Below, piece after piece: positions 22,546-36,600 of a stretch of 64,000 nt of DNA. The notes beneath the pieces are model-generated. The model did no database searches. It was not told the DNA's origin and saw only the letters and a list, made by a program, of their open reading frames with translations. Both the position numbers and the translations under genes were made by a program. The stretch comes from Tenrec ecaudatus. Its lineage: Eukaryota; Chordata; Mammalia; Afrosoricida; Tenrecidae. Where the stretch lies: the NCBI RefSeq assembly GCF_050624435.1, contig NC_134547.1, positions 27,611,374 through 27,675,373 of the forward strand. Direction: 5' to 3'. The number at the start of each line of letters is the position of its first letter. Position 1 is the stretch's first letter.

Positions 22546-24029
22546 GGGGAGCCCTGGCCTAAGCCTTGGGGAGCCCTGGCCTAAGCATAGGGGAGCCCTG
22601 GCATAAGCCTAGGGAAGCCTCGGCCTAAGCCTAGGGGAGCCCTGCCCTAAGCCTAAACCTAAGGGAGCCCTAGCTTAAGCCTAGGTGAGCTCTAGCCTAA
22701 GCCTATGGTAGCCCTACCCTAAGCCTAGGGTAGCCCTAGCCTAAGCCTAGGGTAGCCCTAGCCTAAGCCTAGGGGAGCCCTAGCCTAAGCCTAGGTGAGC
22801 TCTAGACTAAGCCTATGGTAGCCCTACCCTAAGCCTAGGGTAGCCCTAGCCTAAGCCTAGGGTAGCCCTAGCCTAAGCCTAGGGGAGCCCTAGCTTAAGC
22901 CTAGGGAGCCCTAGCCCAAGCCTAGGGGAGCCCTAGACTAAACCTTAGCTTAGGGGAGCCCTAGCCAAACCTAGTGGAGCCCTAGAATAAGCCTAGGGGA
23001 GCCCTAGCCTAAGACTAGGGGAGCCCAAGCCTAAGCCTAGGGGAGCCCTAGCATAAGCCTAGGGGAGCCCTAGCCTAAACCTAAGCCTAGGGGACCCCTT
23101 GCCTAAGCCTAAGGGAGCCCTAGCCTAACCCTAGGGTAGCCCAGGCCTAAGCCTAGGGGAGCCCTGGCCTAAGCCTAGGGGAGCCCTGGCCTAAGCCGAG
23201 GGGAGCCCTGGCCTATGCCGAGGGGAGCCCAGGCCAGAGCCGAGGGGAGCCCAGCTTAAGCCTAGGGGAGCCCGGACCTAAACCTAGGGGAGCCCTGGCC
23301 TAAGCCTAGGGTAGCCCTGGCCTATGACTAGGGGAACCCTGGCTTAAGCCTAGGGGAGCCCTGGCCTAAGCCTAGGGGAGACGTAGCCTAAACCTAGGGG
23401 AGCCCTAGCCCAAGCATGGGGAAGCCCTAGCCTAAGCCTAGGGGAGCCCTAGCCTAAGCCTAGGGGAGCCCTAGCCTAAACCTAAGACTAGGGGAGCCCT
23501 AGCCTAATCCTAGGGGAGCCCTGGCCTAAGCCTAGGTGATCCCTGGCCTAAGCCTAGGGGAGCCCTGGCCTATACCGAGGGGAGCCCTGGCCTATGCCGA
23601 GGGGAGCCCAGGCCAGAGCCGAGGGGAGCCCTGGCCTAAGCCTAGGGGAGCCTTGGCCTAATCCTAGGGGAGCTCTAGCCTAAGCCTAAACCTAAGGGAG
23701 CCCTAGCCTAAGCATAGGGGAACCCTAGCCTAAGCCTAAGCCTAGGGGAGCCCTAGCCTAAGCCTAGGGGAGCCCTAGCCTAAGCCTAGGGGATCCCTAG
23801 CCTAAGCCAAGGAGAGCCGTAGCCTAATCCTAGGCCTAGGGGAGCCCTTACATAAGCCTAGGGGAGCCCTAGCCTAAACCTAAGCCTAGGGGAACCCTAG
23901 ACTAAGCCTAGAGGAGCCCTGGCATAAGAATAGGGGAGCCATGGCCGAAGCCTAGGGTAGCCCTGGCCTAAGCCTAGGGGAGCCCTGGCCTAAGAATAGG
24001 GGAGCCCTGGCCTAAGCCTAGGGGAACCC

Positions 24030-25450
24030 TAGCCAAAGTCTAGGGGAGCCCTAGCCTAAGCCTAGGGGAGCCCTAGCCTAAGTCTTGGGGAGCCCTGCAC
24101 TAAGCCTATGCTTAGGGGACCCCCAGCCTAAGCCTAGGGGAGCCCTAGCCTAAGCGCAAGCCTAGGGGAGCCCTAGGCTAAGTCTAGGGGAGACCTAGTC
24201 TAAACCTAAGCCTAGGGGATCCCAAGCCTAAGCCTAGGGGAGCCCTAGCCTAAGCCTAAGGCTAGGGGAGCCCTAGCCTAAGCCTAGGGGAGCTCTAGCC
24301 TAAGCTTAAACTTAGGTGAGCCCTAGCCTAAGCCTAGGGGAGCCCTAGTCTAAGATTAGGGTGGCCCTAGCTTAAGTCTAGGGGAGCGCAGGCCCAAGCC
24401 TAGGGGAGCCCTGGCCTAAGCCTAGGGGAGCAATGGCCTAAGCATAGGGGAGCCCTGGCCTAAGCCTAGGGGAGCCATGGCCTAAGCTTCGGGAAGCCCT
24501 GGCCTAATACTAGGGGAGCCCTAGCCTAAGCCAAGGGGAGCCCTAGCCTAAGCCTAGGGGAGCCCTAGCCTAATCCTAAGCCTAGGGGAGCCCTAGCTTA
24601 AGCCTAGGGGAGCCCTAGCCTAAGCCTAGGGGAGCCCTAGCCTAAGCCTAGGGGAGCCCTAACCTAAGCCTACGGGAGCCCTAGCCTCAGCCTAAGCCTA
24701 AGGGATCCCTAGCCTAAGCCTAGGGGAGCCCTAGTCAAAGCCTCGGGGGCCCTAGCCTAAGCCTAGGGGAGCCCTAGCCTAAACCTATTGGAGCCCTAGC
24801 CTCAGCCTAGGGGAGCCCTAGTCTAAGCCTAGGGGAGGCCTATCCTAAGCCTAGGGGAGCCCTAGCATAAGCCTAGGGGAGACCTAGCCTCAGCCTAAGC
24901 CAAGGGGAGCCTTAGCCTAAGCCTAGGGGAGCCCTAGCCTAAGCCTAGGGGAGCCCTAGCCTAAGCCTAGGGGAGCCCTAACCTAAGCCTAAGCCTAGGG
25001 TAGCCCTAGCCTAAGCCTAGGAGAGCCCTAGCCTAAGCCTAGGGGAGCCCTAGCCTAAGACTAGGGTAGCCCTAGCCTAAGCCTAGGGGAGCCCAAGGCA
25101 AAGCCTTGGGGAGCCCCAGGCTAAGCCTAGGGGAGCCCTAGCCTAAGCCTAGGGGAGCCCTAGCCTAAGTCTTTGGGAGCCCTAGCCTAAGCTTAGGGGA
25201 CCCCTAGCCTAAGCCTAGGGGAGTCCTAGCCTAAGCTTAAGCCTAGGGGAGCCCTAGGCTAAGCCTAGGGGAGACCTAGTCTAAACCTAAGCCTAGGGGA
25301 TCCCTAGCCTAAGCCTAGGGGAGCCCTAGCCTAAGCCTAGGGGAGCCCTAGCCTAAGCCTAGGGGAGCCCTAGCCTAAGCCTAAGCCTAGGGGAGCCATA
25401 GCTTAAGCCTAGGGGAGCTGTAGCCTAAGCCTAGGTGAGCCCTAGCCTAA
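24030..25450 (+). repeat. satellite block of second higher-order type
   Basis: Carries marker variants absent from the central array, such as GGAGACCTAGTCTAAACC (24190, 25268), AAGTCTTGGGGAGCC, GCAAAGCCTTGGGGAGCC and GGAGTCCTAGCCTAAGC. The same markers in the same order recur at about 61680-62820, offset about 37.7 kb falling to about 37.3 kb. Confidence 0.7.
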
Positions 25451-28400
25451 GCCTAGGGGAGCCCTAGCCTAAGCCTTGGGGGCCCTAGCCTAAGCCTAGT
25501 GGAGCCCTAGCCTAAACCTAGGGGAGCCCTAGCCTAAGCCTAGGGGAGACCTAGCCTAAGCCTAGGGGAGCCCTAGCCTAAGCCTAGGGGAGGCCTAGCC
25601 TAAGCCTAAACCTAAGGGTGCCCTAGCCTAAGCCAAGGGGAGCCCTAGCCTAAGCCTAAGCCTAGGGGAGCCCTAGCCAAAGCCTAAGCCTAGGGGAGCG
25701 CTGGCTTAAGCCAAGGGGAGCCCTGGCCTAAGCCTAGGGGAACACTAGCCTAAGGCTAGGGGAGCCCTAGCCTATGCTTAGGGGAGCCATAGACTAAGCC
25801 TAGGAGAGCCCTGGCCTTAGCCTAGGGGACCACTGGCCTAAACCTAGGGGAGCCCTGGCCTAAGCTTAGTGGAGCCCTAGCATAAGCCTAAACCTAAGGG
25901 AGACCTAGCCTAAGCCTAGGGGAGCCCTAACCTAAACCTAAACCTAAGGGTGCCCTAGCCTAAGCCAAGGGGAGCCCTAGCCTAAGCCTAAGCCAAGGGG
26001 AGCCCTAGCCTAAGCCTAAGCCTAGGGGAGCCCCAGCCTAAGCCTAGGGGAGCCCTAGCCTAAGCCTAGGGGAGCCGGAGCCTACGCCTAGGGGAGCCCT
26101 AGCCTAAGCCTAGGGGAGCCCTAGCCTAAGCCTGGGAGAGCCCTAGTCTAAGCCTAGGGGAACACTAGCTTAAGCCTAGGGAGCCCTAGCCTAAGTCTAA
26201 GCCTAGGGGAGCCCTAGCCTAAGCCTAAGCCTAGGGGAGCCTTAGCCTAAGCCCATGCCTAGGGGAGCCCTAGCCTAAGCCTAGGTGAGCCCTAGCCTAA
26301 GCCTAGGGGAGCCCTAGCCTAAGCCTAAGAGAGCCCTAGCCTAAGCCTAGGGGACCCCTAGCCTAAGCCTAGGGGAGCCCTAACCTAAGCCTAGGGGAGA
26401 CCTAACCTAAGCCTAGGGGAGCCCTAGCCTAAGCCTAGGGGAGCCCTAGCCTAAGCCTAGGGGAGCCCTAGCCTAAGCCTCGGGGGCCCTAGCCTAAGCC
26501 TAGGGGAGCCCTAGCCTAAACCTAGTGGAGCCCTAGCCTCAGCCTAGGGGAGCCCTAGTCTAAGCCTAGGGGAGGCCTAGCCTAAGCCTAGGGGAGCCCT
26601 AGAATAAGCCTACGGGAGCCCTAGCCTCAGCCTAAGCCATGGGGAGACCTAGCCTAAGCCTAGGGGAGCCCTAGCCTAAGCCTAGGCCTAGGGGAGCCCT
26701 AGCCTAAGCCTAGGGGAACGCTAGCCTAAGCCTAAGCCTAGGGGAGCCCTAGGCTAAGCCTAATCCTAGGGGAGCCCTAACCTAAGCCTAATCATAGGGG
26801 AGCCCTAGCCTAAGCCAAGGGGAGCCCTAGCCTAAGCCTCAGCCTAGGGGAGCCCTAGCCTAAACCTAGGGGAGCCCTAGCCTTAGCCTAGGGTAGCCCT
26901 AGCCTAACCTAGGGTTGTCCTAGGCTAAGCCTAGGGGAGCCCTAGGCAAAGCCTAGGGGAGACCTAGCCTAAGCCCAGGGGATCCCTAGCCTAAGCCTAG
27001 TGGGGCCCTAGCCTAAGCCTAGGGGAGACCTAGCCTAAGCCTAGGGGAGCCCAAGCCTAAGCCTAGGGGAGCTAGCCCAAGCCTAGGTGAGCCCTAGCCT
27101 AAGTCTAGGGGAGCCCTAGCCTAAGCCTAGGGAAGACCTAGCCTAAGCCTAGGGGAGCCCTAGCCTAAGCCTAGGGGAGCCCTAGCCTAAGACTAAGCCT
27201 AGGTGAGCCCTAGCCTAAGCCTAGGGGAGCCCTAGCCTAAGCCTCGGGGGCCCTAGCCTAAGCCTAGGGTAGCCCTAGCCTAAACCTTGTGGAGCCCTAG
27301 CCTCAGCCTAGGGGAGCCCTAGTCTAAGCCTAGGGGAGGCCTAGCCTAATCCTAGGGGAGCCCTAGCATAAGCCTACGGGAGCCCTAGCCTCATCCTAAG
27401 CCATGAGGAGCCCTAGCCTAAGCCTAGGGGAACCCTAACCTAAGCCTAGGCCTAGGGGAGCCCTAGCCTAAGCCTAGGGGAACTCTAGCCTAAGCCTAAG
27501 CCTAGGGGAGTCCTAGCCTAAGCCTAGGGGAGCCCTAACCTAAGCCTATGCCTAGAGGAGCCCTAGCCTAAGCCTAATCCTAGGGGAGCCATAACCTAAG
27601 CCTAATCCTAGGGGAGCCCTAGCCTAAGCCAAGGGGAGCCCTAGCCTAAGCCTCAGCCTAGGGGAGCCCTAGCCTAAACCTAGGGGAGCCCTAGCCTAAA
27701 CCTAGGGTACTGTAGCCTAAGCCTAGGGGAGTCCTAGGCTAAGCCTAGTGGGTCCCTAGGCAAAGCCTAGGGGAGACCTAGCCTAAGCCTAGGGGAGCCC
27801 AAGCCTAAGCCTAGGGGAGCTAGCCCAAGCCTAGGTGAGACCTAGCCTAAGTCTAGGGGAGCCCTAGCCTAAGCCTAGGGGAGCCCTAGCCTAAGCCTAG
27901 GGGAGCCCTAGCCTAAGACTAAGCCTAGGTGAGCCCTAGGTTAAGCCTAGGGGAGACCTAGTCTAAACCTAAGCCTAGGGGATCCCTAGCCTAAGCCTAG
28001 GGGAGCCCTAGCCTAAGCCTAGGGGAGCCCTAGCCTAAGCCTAAGCCTAGGGGAGCCGTAGATTAAGCCTAGGGGAGCCTTAGCGTAAGCCTTGGTGAGC
28101 CCTAGCCTAAGCCTAGGGGAGCGCTGGCTTAAGCCAAGGGGAGCCCTGGCCTAAGCCTAGAGGAGCCCTGGCCTTAGCCTAGGGGACCACTGGCCTAAAT
28201 CTAGGGGAGCCCTGGCCTAAGCCTAGTGGAGCCTTAGCATAAGCCTAAACCTAAGGGAGACCTAGCCTAAGCCTAAGGGAGCCCTAACCTAAACCTAAAC
28301 CTAAGGGTGCCCTAGCCTAAGCCAAGGGGAGCCCTAGCCTAAGCCTAAGCCAAGGGGAGCCCTAGCCTAAGCCTAAGCCTAGGGGAGCCCCAGCCTAAGC

Positions 28401-28749
28401 CTAGGGGAACCCTAGCCTAAGCCTAGGGGAGCCAGAGTCAACGCCTAGGGGAGCTCTAGCCTAAGCCTAGAGGAGCCCTAGCCTAAGCCTAAGCCTAGGG
28501 GAGCCCTAGCCTAAGCCTAAGCCTAGGGGAGCCCCAGCCTAAGCCTAGGGGAGCCCTAGCCTAAGCCTAGGGGAGCCGGAGCCATACGCCTAGGGGAGCC
28601 CTAGCCTAAGCCTAGGGGAGCCCTAGCCTAAGCCTGGGAGAGCCCTAGTATAAGCCTAGGGGAACACTAGCTTAAGCCTAGGGAGCCCTAGCCTAAGCCT
28701 AAGCCTAGGGGAGCCCTAGCCTAAGCCCATGCTTAGGGGAGCCCTAGCC

Positions 28750-29640
28750 TAAGCCTAGGGGAGCCCTAGCTTAAGCCTAGGTGAGCCCTAGCCTAAGCCT
28801 AGGGGAGCCCTAGCCTAAGCCTGAGAGAGCCCTAGCCTAAGCCTAGGGGAGCCCTAGCCTAAGCCTAGGGGAGCCCTAGCCTAAGCCTAGGGGAGCCCTA
28901 GCCTAAGCCTCGGGTGCCCTAGCCTAAACCTAGGGGAGCCCTAGCCTAAACCTAGTGGAGCCCTAACCTCAGCCTAGGGGAGCCCTAGTCTAAGCCTAGG
29001 GGAGGCCTAGCCTAAGCCTAGGGGAGCCCTAGCATAAGCCTAGGGGAGCCCTAGCCTCAGCCTAAGCCAAGGGGAGCCCTAGCCTAAGCCTAGGGGAGTC
29101 CTAGCCTAAGCCTAGGCCTAGGGGAGCCCTAGCCTAAGCCTAGGGGAACTCTAGCCTAAGCCTAAGCCAAGGGGAGTCCTAGCCTAAGCCTAGGGGAGCC
29201 CTAACCTAAGCCTAATCCTAGGGGAGCCCTAGCCTAAGCCAAGGGGAGCCCTAGCCTAAGCCTAGGGGAGCCCTGGCCTAAGAATAGGGAAGCCCTGGCC
29301 TATGCCTAGGGGAACCCTGGCTTAAGCCTAGGGGAGCCCTGGCCTAAGCCTAGGGGAGACGTAGCCTAAGCCTAGGGGAGCCCTAGCCCAAGCCTGGGGA
29401 AGCCCTAGCCTAAGCCTAGGAGAGCCCTAGCCTAAGCCTAGGGGAGCCCTAGCCTAAACCTAAGACTAGGGGAGCCCTAGCCTAATCCTAGGGGAGCCCT
29501 GGCCTAAGCCTAGGTGATCCCTGGCCTAAGCCTAGGGGAGCCCTGGCCTATACCGAGGGGAGCCCTGGCCTATGCCGAGGGGAGCCCAGGCCAGAGCCGA
29601 GGGGAGCCCTGGCCTAAGCCTAGGGGAGCTTTGGCCTAAT
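28750..29640 (+). repeat. satellite ~1.01-kb tandem duplication, copy A
   Basis: Marker variants in this stretch repeat about 1,008-1,012 bp later. For example, CTCGGGTGCCCTAGCC is at about 28910 and 29919, and the TATACCGAGGGG variant at 29549 and 30557. Copies differ at few positions. Confidence 0.8.
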
Positions 29641-29759
29641 CCTAGGGGAGCTCTAGCCTAATCCTAAACCTAAGGGAGCCCTAGCCTAAGCATAGGGGAA
29701 CCCTAGCCTAAGCCTAAGCCTAGGGGAGCCCTAGCCTAAGCCTAGGGGAGCCCTAGCCT

Positions 29760-30600
29760 AAGCCTAGGGGAGCCCTAGCCTAAGCCTAGGTGAGCCCTAG
29801 CCTAAGCCTAGGGGAGCCCTAGCCTAAGCCTAAGAGAGCCCTAGCCTAAGCCTAGGGGAGCCCTAGCCTAAGCCTAGGGGAGCCCTAGCCTAAGCCTAGG
29901 GGAGCCCTAGCCTAAGCCTCGGGTGCCCTAGCCTCAGCCTAGGGGAGCCCTAGCCTAAACCTAGTGGAGCCCTAGCCTCATCCTAGGGGAGCCCTAGTCT
30001 AAGCCTAGGGGAGGCCTAGCCTAAGCCTAGGGGAGCCCTAGCATAAGCCTAGGGGAGCCCTAGCCTCAGCCTAAGCCAAGGGGAGCCCTAGCCTAAGCCT
30101 AGGGGAGCCCTAGCCTAAGCCTAGGCCTAGGGGAGCCCTAGCCTAAGCCTAGGGGAACTCTAGCCTAAGCCTAAGCCAAGGGGAGTCCTAGCCTAAGCCT
30201 AGGGGAGCCCTAACCTAAGCCTAATCGTAGGGGAGCCCTAGCCTAAGCCAAGGGGAGCCCTAGCCTAAGCCTAGGGGAGCCCTGGCCTAAGAATAGGGTA
30301 GCCCTGGCCTATGCCTAGGGGAACCCTGGGTTAAGCCTAGGGGAGCCCTGGCCTAAGCCTAGGGGAGACGTAGCCTAAGCCTAGGGGAGCCCTAGCCCAA
30401 GCCTGGGGAAGCCCTAGCCTAAGCCTAGGGGAGCCCTAGCCTAAGCCTAGGGGAGCCCTAGCCTAAACCTAAGACTAGGGGAGCCCTAGCCTAATCCTAG
30501 GGGAGCCCAGCCTAAGCCTAGGTGATCCCTGGCCTAAGCCTAGGGGAGCCCTGGCCTATACCGAGGGGAGCCCTGGCCTAAGCTTAGGGGAGCCTTGGCC
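29760..30600 (+). repeat. satellite ~1.01-kb tandem duplication, copy B
   Basis: Second copy of the block at 28750-29640. It lacks the CCAGGCCAGAGCCGAGG monomers that follow TATACCGAGG in copy A, so a small deletion occurred after duplication. Confidence 0.8.
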
Positions 30601-33600
30601 TAATCCTAGGGGAGCTCTAGCCTAATCCTAAACCTAAGGGAGCCCTAGCCTAAGCATAGGGGAACCCTAGCCTAAGCCTAAGCCTAGGGGAGCCCTAGCC
30701 TAAGCCTAGGGGAGCCCTAGCCTAAGCCTAGGGGAGCCCTAGCCTAAGCCAAGGAGAGCCGTAGTCTAATCCTAGGCCTAGGGGAGCCCTAACATAAGCC
30801 TAGGGGAGCCCTAGCCTAAACCTAAGCCTAGGGGAACCCTAGCCTAAGCCTAGGGGAGCCCTGGCATAAGAATAGGGTGCCATGGCCTAAGCCTAGGGGA
30901 GCCCTGGCCTAAGCCTAGGGGAGCCCTGGCCTAAGAATAGGGGAGCCCTGGCCTAAGCCTAGGGGAACCCTAGCCTAAGCCTAGGGGAGCCCTGGCCTAA
31001 GAATAGGGGAGCCATGGCCTAAGCCTAGGGGAGCCATGGCCTAAGCCTAGGGGAGCCCTGGCCTAAGCCTAGGGGAGCCCTAGCCTAAGCTTAAGCCTAG
31101 GGGAGCCCTGGCCTAAGCCTAGGGGAGCCATGGCCTAAGCTTCGGGGAGCCCTGGCCTAATAATAGGGTAGCCATGGCCTAAGCCTAAGGGAGCCCTGGC
31201 CTAAGCCTAGGGGAGCCGTGCCCTAAGCCTAGGAGAGCCCTAGCCTAAACTTAGGGGAGCTCTAGCCTAAGCCTAAACTTAAGGGAGACCTAGTCTAAGC
31301 CTAGGGGAGCCCTAGCCTAAATCTAAGCCTAGGGGAGCCGTAGCCTAAGCCTAGGGGAGCCCTAGCCTAAGCCTAGGGGAGCCCTAGCCTAAGCCTAGGG
31401 GAGCCCTAGCCTAAGCCTTGGGGAGCACTAGGTTAAGCCTAGGGGAGCCCTAGCCTAATCCTTGGGGAGCCCTAGCCTAAGCCTAGGGGAGCCCTAGCAT
31501 AAGCCTAGGGGAGCCCTAGCTTAAGCCTAGGGGAGCCCTAGCCTTAAGCTTAGCCTAGGGGAGCTCTAGCCTAAGCCTAGGGGAGTCCTGGCCTAAGCCT
31601 AGGGGAATCCAGGACTAAGCATAGGGGAGCCATGGCCTAAGCCTAGGGGAGCCCGGGCCTAATCCTATGGGAACCCAAGCCTAAGCCTAAACCTAAGGGA
31701 CCCCAAGCCTAAGCCTAGGGCAGCCCTAGCCTAAGACTAAGCCTAGGGGAACCCTAGCCTAAGCCTAGGGGAGCCGTAGCCTAAACCTAGGGGAGCCCTA
31801 GCCTAAGCCTAAGCTTAGGGGAGCCCTACCTAAGCCTAGGGGGAGCGCTAGCCTAAGCCATGGGTAGCCCTAGCCTAAACCTAAGGGAGCCCTAGCTTAA
31901 GCCTAGGGAGCCCTAGCCTAAGCCTAAGCCTAGGGGAGGCCTAGCCTAAGCCTAAGCCTAGGGGAACCCTAGCCAAACCTAGGGGAGCCCTAGCCTAAGC
32001 CTAGGGAGGCCTAGCCTAAGCCTAGGGGAGCCCAAGCCTAAGCCTAGGGGAACCTAGCCTACGCTTAGGGGAGCCCTAGCCTAAGCCTAGGGGAGCCCTA
32101 ACCTAAGCCTAGGGGAACCCTAGCCTAACCCTAGGGAGCCCTAGACTAAGACTAGGGGAGCCCTAGCCTAAGCCTAGGGGAGCCGTAGCCTAAGCCTAGG
32201 GGAGCCCTAGCCTAAGCCTTGGGGAGCCCTAGCCTAAGGCTAGGAGAGCCCTAGCATAAGCCTAGGGGAGCCCAAGCCTAAACCTAGTGGAACCCTAGCC
32301 TAAGCCTAGGGGAGCCCTAGCCTAAACCTAAGCCTAGGAGACCCCTTGCCTTAACCTAGGGGAGCCCTAGCCTAAGCCTAGTGGAACCCTAGCATAAGCC
32401 TAGGGGAGCCCTAGCCTAAGCCTAGGGGAGCCCAGAATTGAGCCTAGGAGAGCCCTGGCTAGGCCTAGGGGAGCCCTGGCCTAAGATTAGGGGAGCCCTG
32501 GCCTAAGCCAAGGGGAGCCCTGGCTTAAGACTAGTGGAGCCCTGGCCGAAGCCTAGGGGAGCCCTAGCCTAAGCCTAGGGGAGCACTAGCCTAAGCCTAG
32601 GGGAGCCCTGGCCTAATACTAGGGGAGCCCTAGCCTAATCCTAAACCTAAAGGAGCCCAAGCCTAAGACTAGGGGAGCCCTAGCCTAAGACTAAGCCTAG
32701 GGGAGCCCTAGCTTAAGCCTAGGGGAGCCCTACCCTAAGCCTAGGTGAGCCCTAGCCTAAGCCTAGGGGTATCCTAACTTAAGCCTAGGGAGCCCTAGCC
32801 TAAGCCTAAACCTAGGGGAGCCCTAGCCTAAGCCTAAGCCTACGGAGCCCTAGCCTAAGCCTAGGGGAGCCCTAGCCTAAGCCTAGGGGAACCCTAGCCT
32901 AAGCCTAGGAGAGCCTTAGCCTAAGCCTAGGGGAGCCCTAGCCTAAGCCTAGGGGAGCCCTAGCCTAAGCCTAGGGGTTCCGTAGCCTAAGCCTAGGGGA
33001 GCCCTAGCCTAAGCCTAAGACTAGGGGAGCCTGAGCCTAAGCCTAGGGGAGCCCTAATCTAAGCCTAGGGGAGCCCTAGCCTAAGCCTAGGGGAGCCCTA
33101 GCCTAAGCCTAGGGGAGCCCTAGCCTAAGCTGGGAGACTCCTAGTCTAAGCCTAGGGGAACCCTAGCTTAAGCCTAGGGAGCCCTAGCCTAAGCCTAAGC
33201 CTATGGGAGCCCTAGTCTAAGCCAAGGGGAGCCCTGGCTTAAGCCTAGGGGAGCCCTGACCTAAACCTAGGGGAGCCCTGGCCTAAGCCTAGGGTAACCC
33301 TGGCCTATGCCTAGGGGAACCCTGGCATAAGCCTAGGGGAGCCCTGGCCTAAGCCTAGGGGAGACGTAGCCTAAGCCTAGGGGAGCCCTAGCCCAAGCCT
33401 GGGGAAGCCCTAGCCTAAGCCTAGGGGAGCCCTAGCCTAAGCCTAGGGGAGCCCTAGCCTAAACCTAAGACTAGGGGAGCCCTAGCCTAATCCTAGGGGA
33501 GCCCTGGCCTAAGCCTAGGTGATCCCTGGCCTAAGCCTAGGGGAACCCTGGCCTATACCGAGGGGAGCCCTGGCCTATGCCGAGGGGAGCCCAGGCCAGA

Positions 33601-36600
33601 GCCGAGGGGAGCCCTGGCCTAAGCCTAGGGGAGCCTTGGCCTAATCCTAGGGGAGCTCTAGCCTAAGCCTAAACCTAAGGGAGCCCTAGCCTAAGCATAG
33701 GGGAACCCTAGCCTAAGCCTAAGCCTAGGGGAGCCCTAGCCTAAGCCTAGGGGAGCCCTAGCCTAAGCCTAGGGGAGCCCTAGCCTAAGCCAAGGAGAGC
33801 CGTAGCCTAATCCTAGGCCTAGGGGAGCCCTAACATAAGCCTAGGGGAGCCCTAGCCTAAACCTAAGCCTAGGGGAACCCTAGCCTAAGCCTAGGGGAGC
33901 CCTGGCATAAGAATAGGGGAGCCATGGGCTAAGCCTAGGGGAGCCCTGGCCTAAGCCTAGGGGAGCCCTGGCCTAAGAATAGGGGAGCCCTGGCCTAAGC
34001 CTAGGGGAACCCTAGCCTAAGCCTAGGGGAGCCCTGGCCTAAGAATAGGGGAGCCATGGCCTAAGCCTAGGGGAGCCCTGGCCTAAGCCTAGGGGAGCCC
34101 TAGCCTAAGCTTAAGCCTAGGGGAGCCCTGGCCTAAGCCTAGGGGAGCCATGGCCTAAGCTTCGGGGAGGCCTGGCCTAATAATAGGGGAGCCATGGCCT
34201 AAGCCTAGGGGAGCCCTGGCATAAGCCTAAGGGAGCCCTGGCCTAAGCCTAGGGGCGCCGTGCCGTAAGCCTAGGAGAGCCCTAGCCTAAACTTAGGGGA
34301 GCTCTAGCCTAAGCCTAAACTTAAGGGAGCCCTAGTCTAAGCCTAGGGGAGCCCTAGCCTAAATCTAAGCCTAGGGGAGCCCTAGCCTAAGCCTAGGGGA
34401 GCCCTAGCCTAAGCCTAGGGGAGCCCTAGCCTAAGCCTAGGGGAGCCCTAGCCTAAGCCTTGGGGAGCACTAGGTTAAGCCTAGGGGAGCCCTAGCCTAA
34501 GCCTAAGCCTAGGAGAGCCCTAGCCTAATCCTTGGGGAGCCCTAGCCTAAGCCTAGGGGAGCCCTAGCATAAGCCTAGGGGAGCCCTAGCTTAAGCCTAG
34601 GGGAGCCCTAGCCTAAAGCTTAGCCTAGGGGAGCCCTAGCCTAAGCCTAGGGGAGTCCTGGCCGAAGCCTAGGGGAATCCAGGACTAAGCATAGGGGAGC
34701 CCAGTCTAAGCCTAGGGGAGCCATGGCCTAAGCCTAGGGGAGTCCGGGCCTAATCCTAGGGGAGCCCAAGCCTAAGCCTAAACCTAAGGGACCCCAAGCC
34801 TAAGCCTAGGGCAGCCCTAGCCTAAGACTAAGCCTAGGGGAGCCCTAGCCTAAGCCTAGGGGAGCGCTAGCCTAAGCCTAGGAGAGCCCTAGCCTAAGCC
34901 TAGGGGAGCCCTAGCCTAAGCCTAGGGGAGCCCTAGCTTAAGCCTAGGGAGCCCTAGCCTAAGCCTAGGGAGCCCCAGCCTAAGCCTAAGCCGAGGGAGC
35001 CCTAGCCTAAGCCTAGGGTAGCCCTAGCCAAACCTAGGGGAGCCCTAGCCTCCGCCTAGGGGAGCCTAGCCTAAGCCTAGGGGAGCCGTAGCCTAAGCCT
35101 AGGGGAGCCCTAGCCTAAGCCTAAGCTTAGGGGAGCCCTAGCCTAAGCCTAGGGGGAGCCCTAGCTTAAGCCATGGGGAGCCCTAGCCTAAACCTAAGGG
35201 AGCCCTAGCTTAAGCCTAGGGAGCCCTAGCCTAAGCCTAAGCCTAGGGGAGCCCTAGCCTAAGCCTAAGCCTAGGGGAACCCAGCCAAACCTAGGGGAGC
35301 CCTAGCCTAAGCCTAGGGAGGCCTAGCCTAAGCCTAGGGGAGCCCAAGCCTAAGCCTAGGGGAACCTAGCCTACGCGTAGGGGAGCCCTAGCCTAAGCCT
35401 AGGGGAGCCCTAGCCTAAGCCTAGGGGAACCCTAGCCTAAGCCTAGGGAGCCCTAGACTAAGACTAGGGGAGCGCTAGCCTAAGCCTAGGGGAGCCGTAG
35501 CCTAAGCCTAGGGGAGCCCTAGCCTAAGCCTTGGGGAGCCCTAGCCTAAGGCTAGGGGAGACCTAGCATAAGCCTAGGGGAGCCCTAGCCTAAGCCTAGT
35601 GGAGCCCTAGCCTAAGCCTAGGGGAGCCCTAGCCTAATCCTAAGCCTACGGGAGCCCTAGCATAAGCCAGGGGATCCTTAGCATAAGCCTAGGGGAGCCC
35701 TAGCCTAAACCTAAGCCTAGGAGACCCCTTGCCTAAACCTAGGGGAACCCTAGCATAAGCCTAGGGGAGCCCTAGCCTAAGCCTAGGGGAGCCCAGAATT
35801 AAGCCTAGGAGAGCCCTGGCTAGGCCTAGGGGAGCCCTGGCCTAAGATTAGGCGATCCCTGGCCTAAGCCTAGGGGAGCCCTGGCTTAAGCCTAGGGGAG
35901 CCCTGGCCTAAGCCTAGGGGAGCCCTAGCCTAAGCCTAGGGGAGCACTAGCCTAAGCCTAGGGGAGCCCTGCCCTAATACTAGGGGAGCCCTAGCCTAAT
36001 CCTAAACCTAAAGGAGCCCAAGCCTAAGCCTTGGGGAGCCCTAGCCTAAGACTAAGCCTAGGGGAGCCCTAGCTTAAGCCTAGGGGAGCCCTACCCTAAG
36101 CCTAGGTGAGCCCTAGCCTAAGCCTAGGGGTATCCTAACTTAAGCCTAGGGAGCCCTAGCCTAAGCCTAAACCTAGGGGAGCCCTAGCCTAAGCCTAAGC
36201 CTACGGAGCCCTAGCCTAAGCCTAGGGGAGCCCTAGCCTAAGCCTAGGGGAACCCTAGCCTAAGCCTAGGGGAGCCCTAGCCTAAGCCTATGGAGCCCTA
36301 GCCTAAGCCTAGGGGAGCCCTAACCTAAGCCTAGGGGTTCCGTAGCCTAAGCCTAGTGGAGCCCTAGCCTAAGCCTAAGCCTAGGGGAGCCCTAGCCTGA
36401 GCCTAGGGGAGCCCTAATCTAAGCCTAGGGGAGCCCTAGCCTAAGCCTAGGGGAGCCCTAGCCTAAGCCTAGGGGAGCCCTAGCCTAAGCTGGGAGAGTC
36501 CTAGTCTAAGCCTAGGGGAACCCTAGCTTAAGCCTAGGGAGCCCTAGCCTAAGCCTAAGCCTAGGGGAGCCCTAGTCTAAGCCAAGGGGAGCCCATGCCT

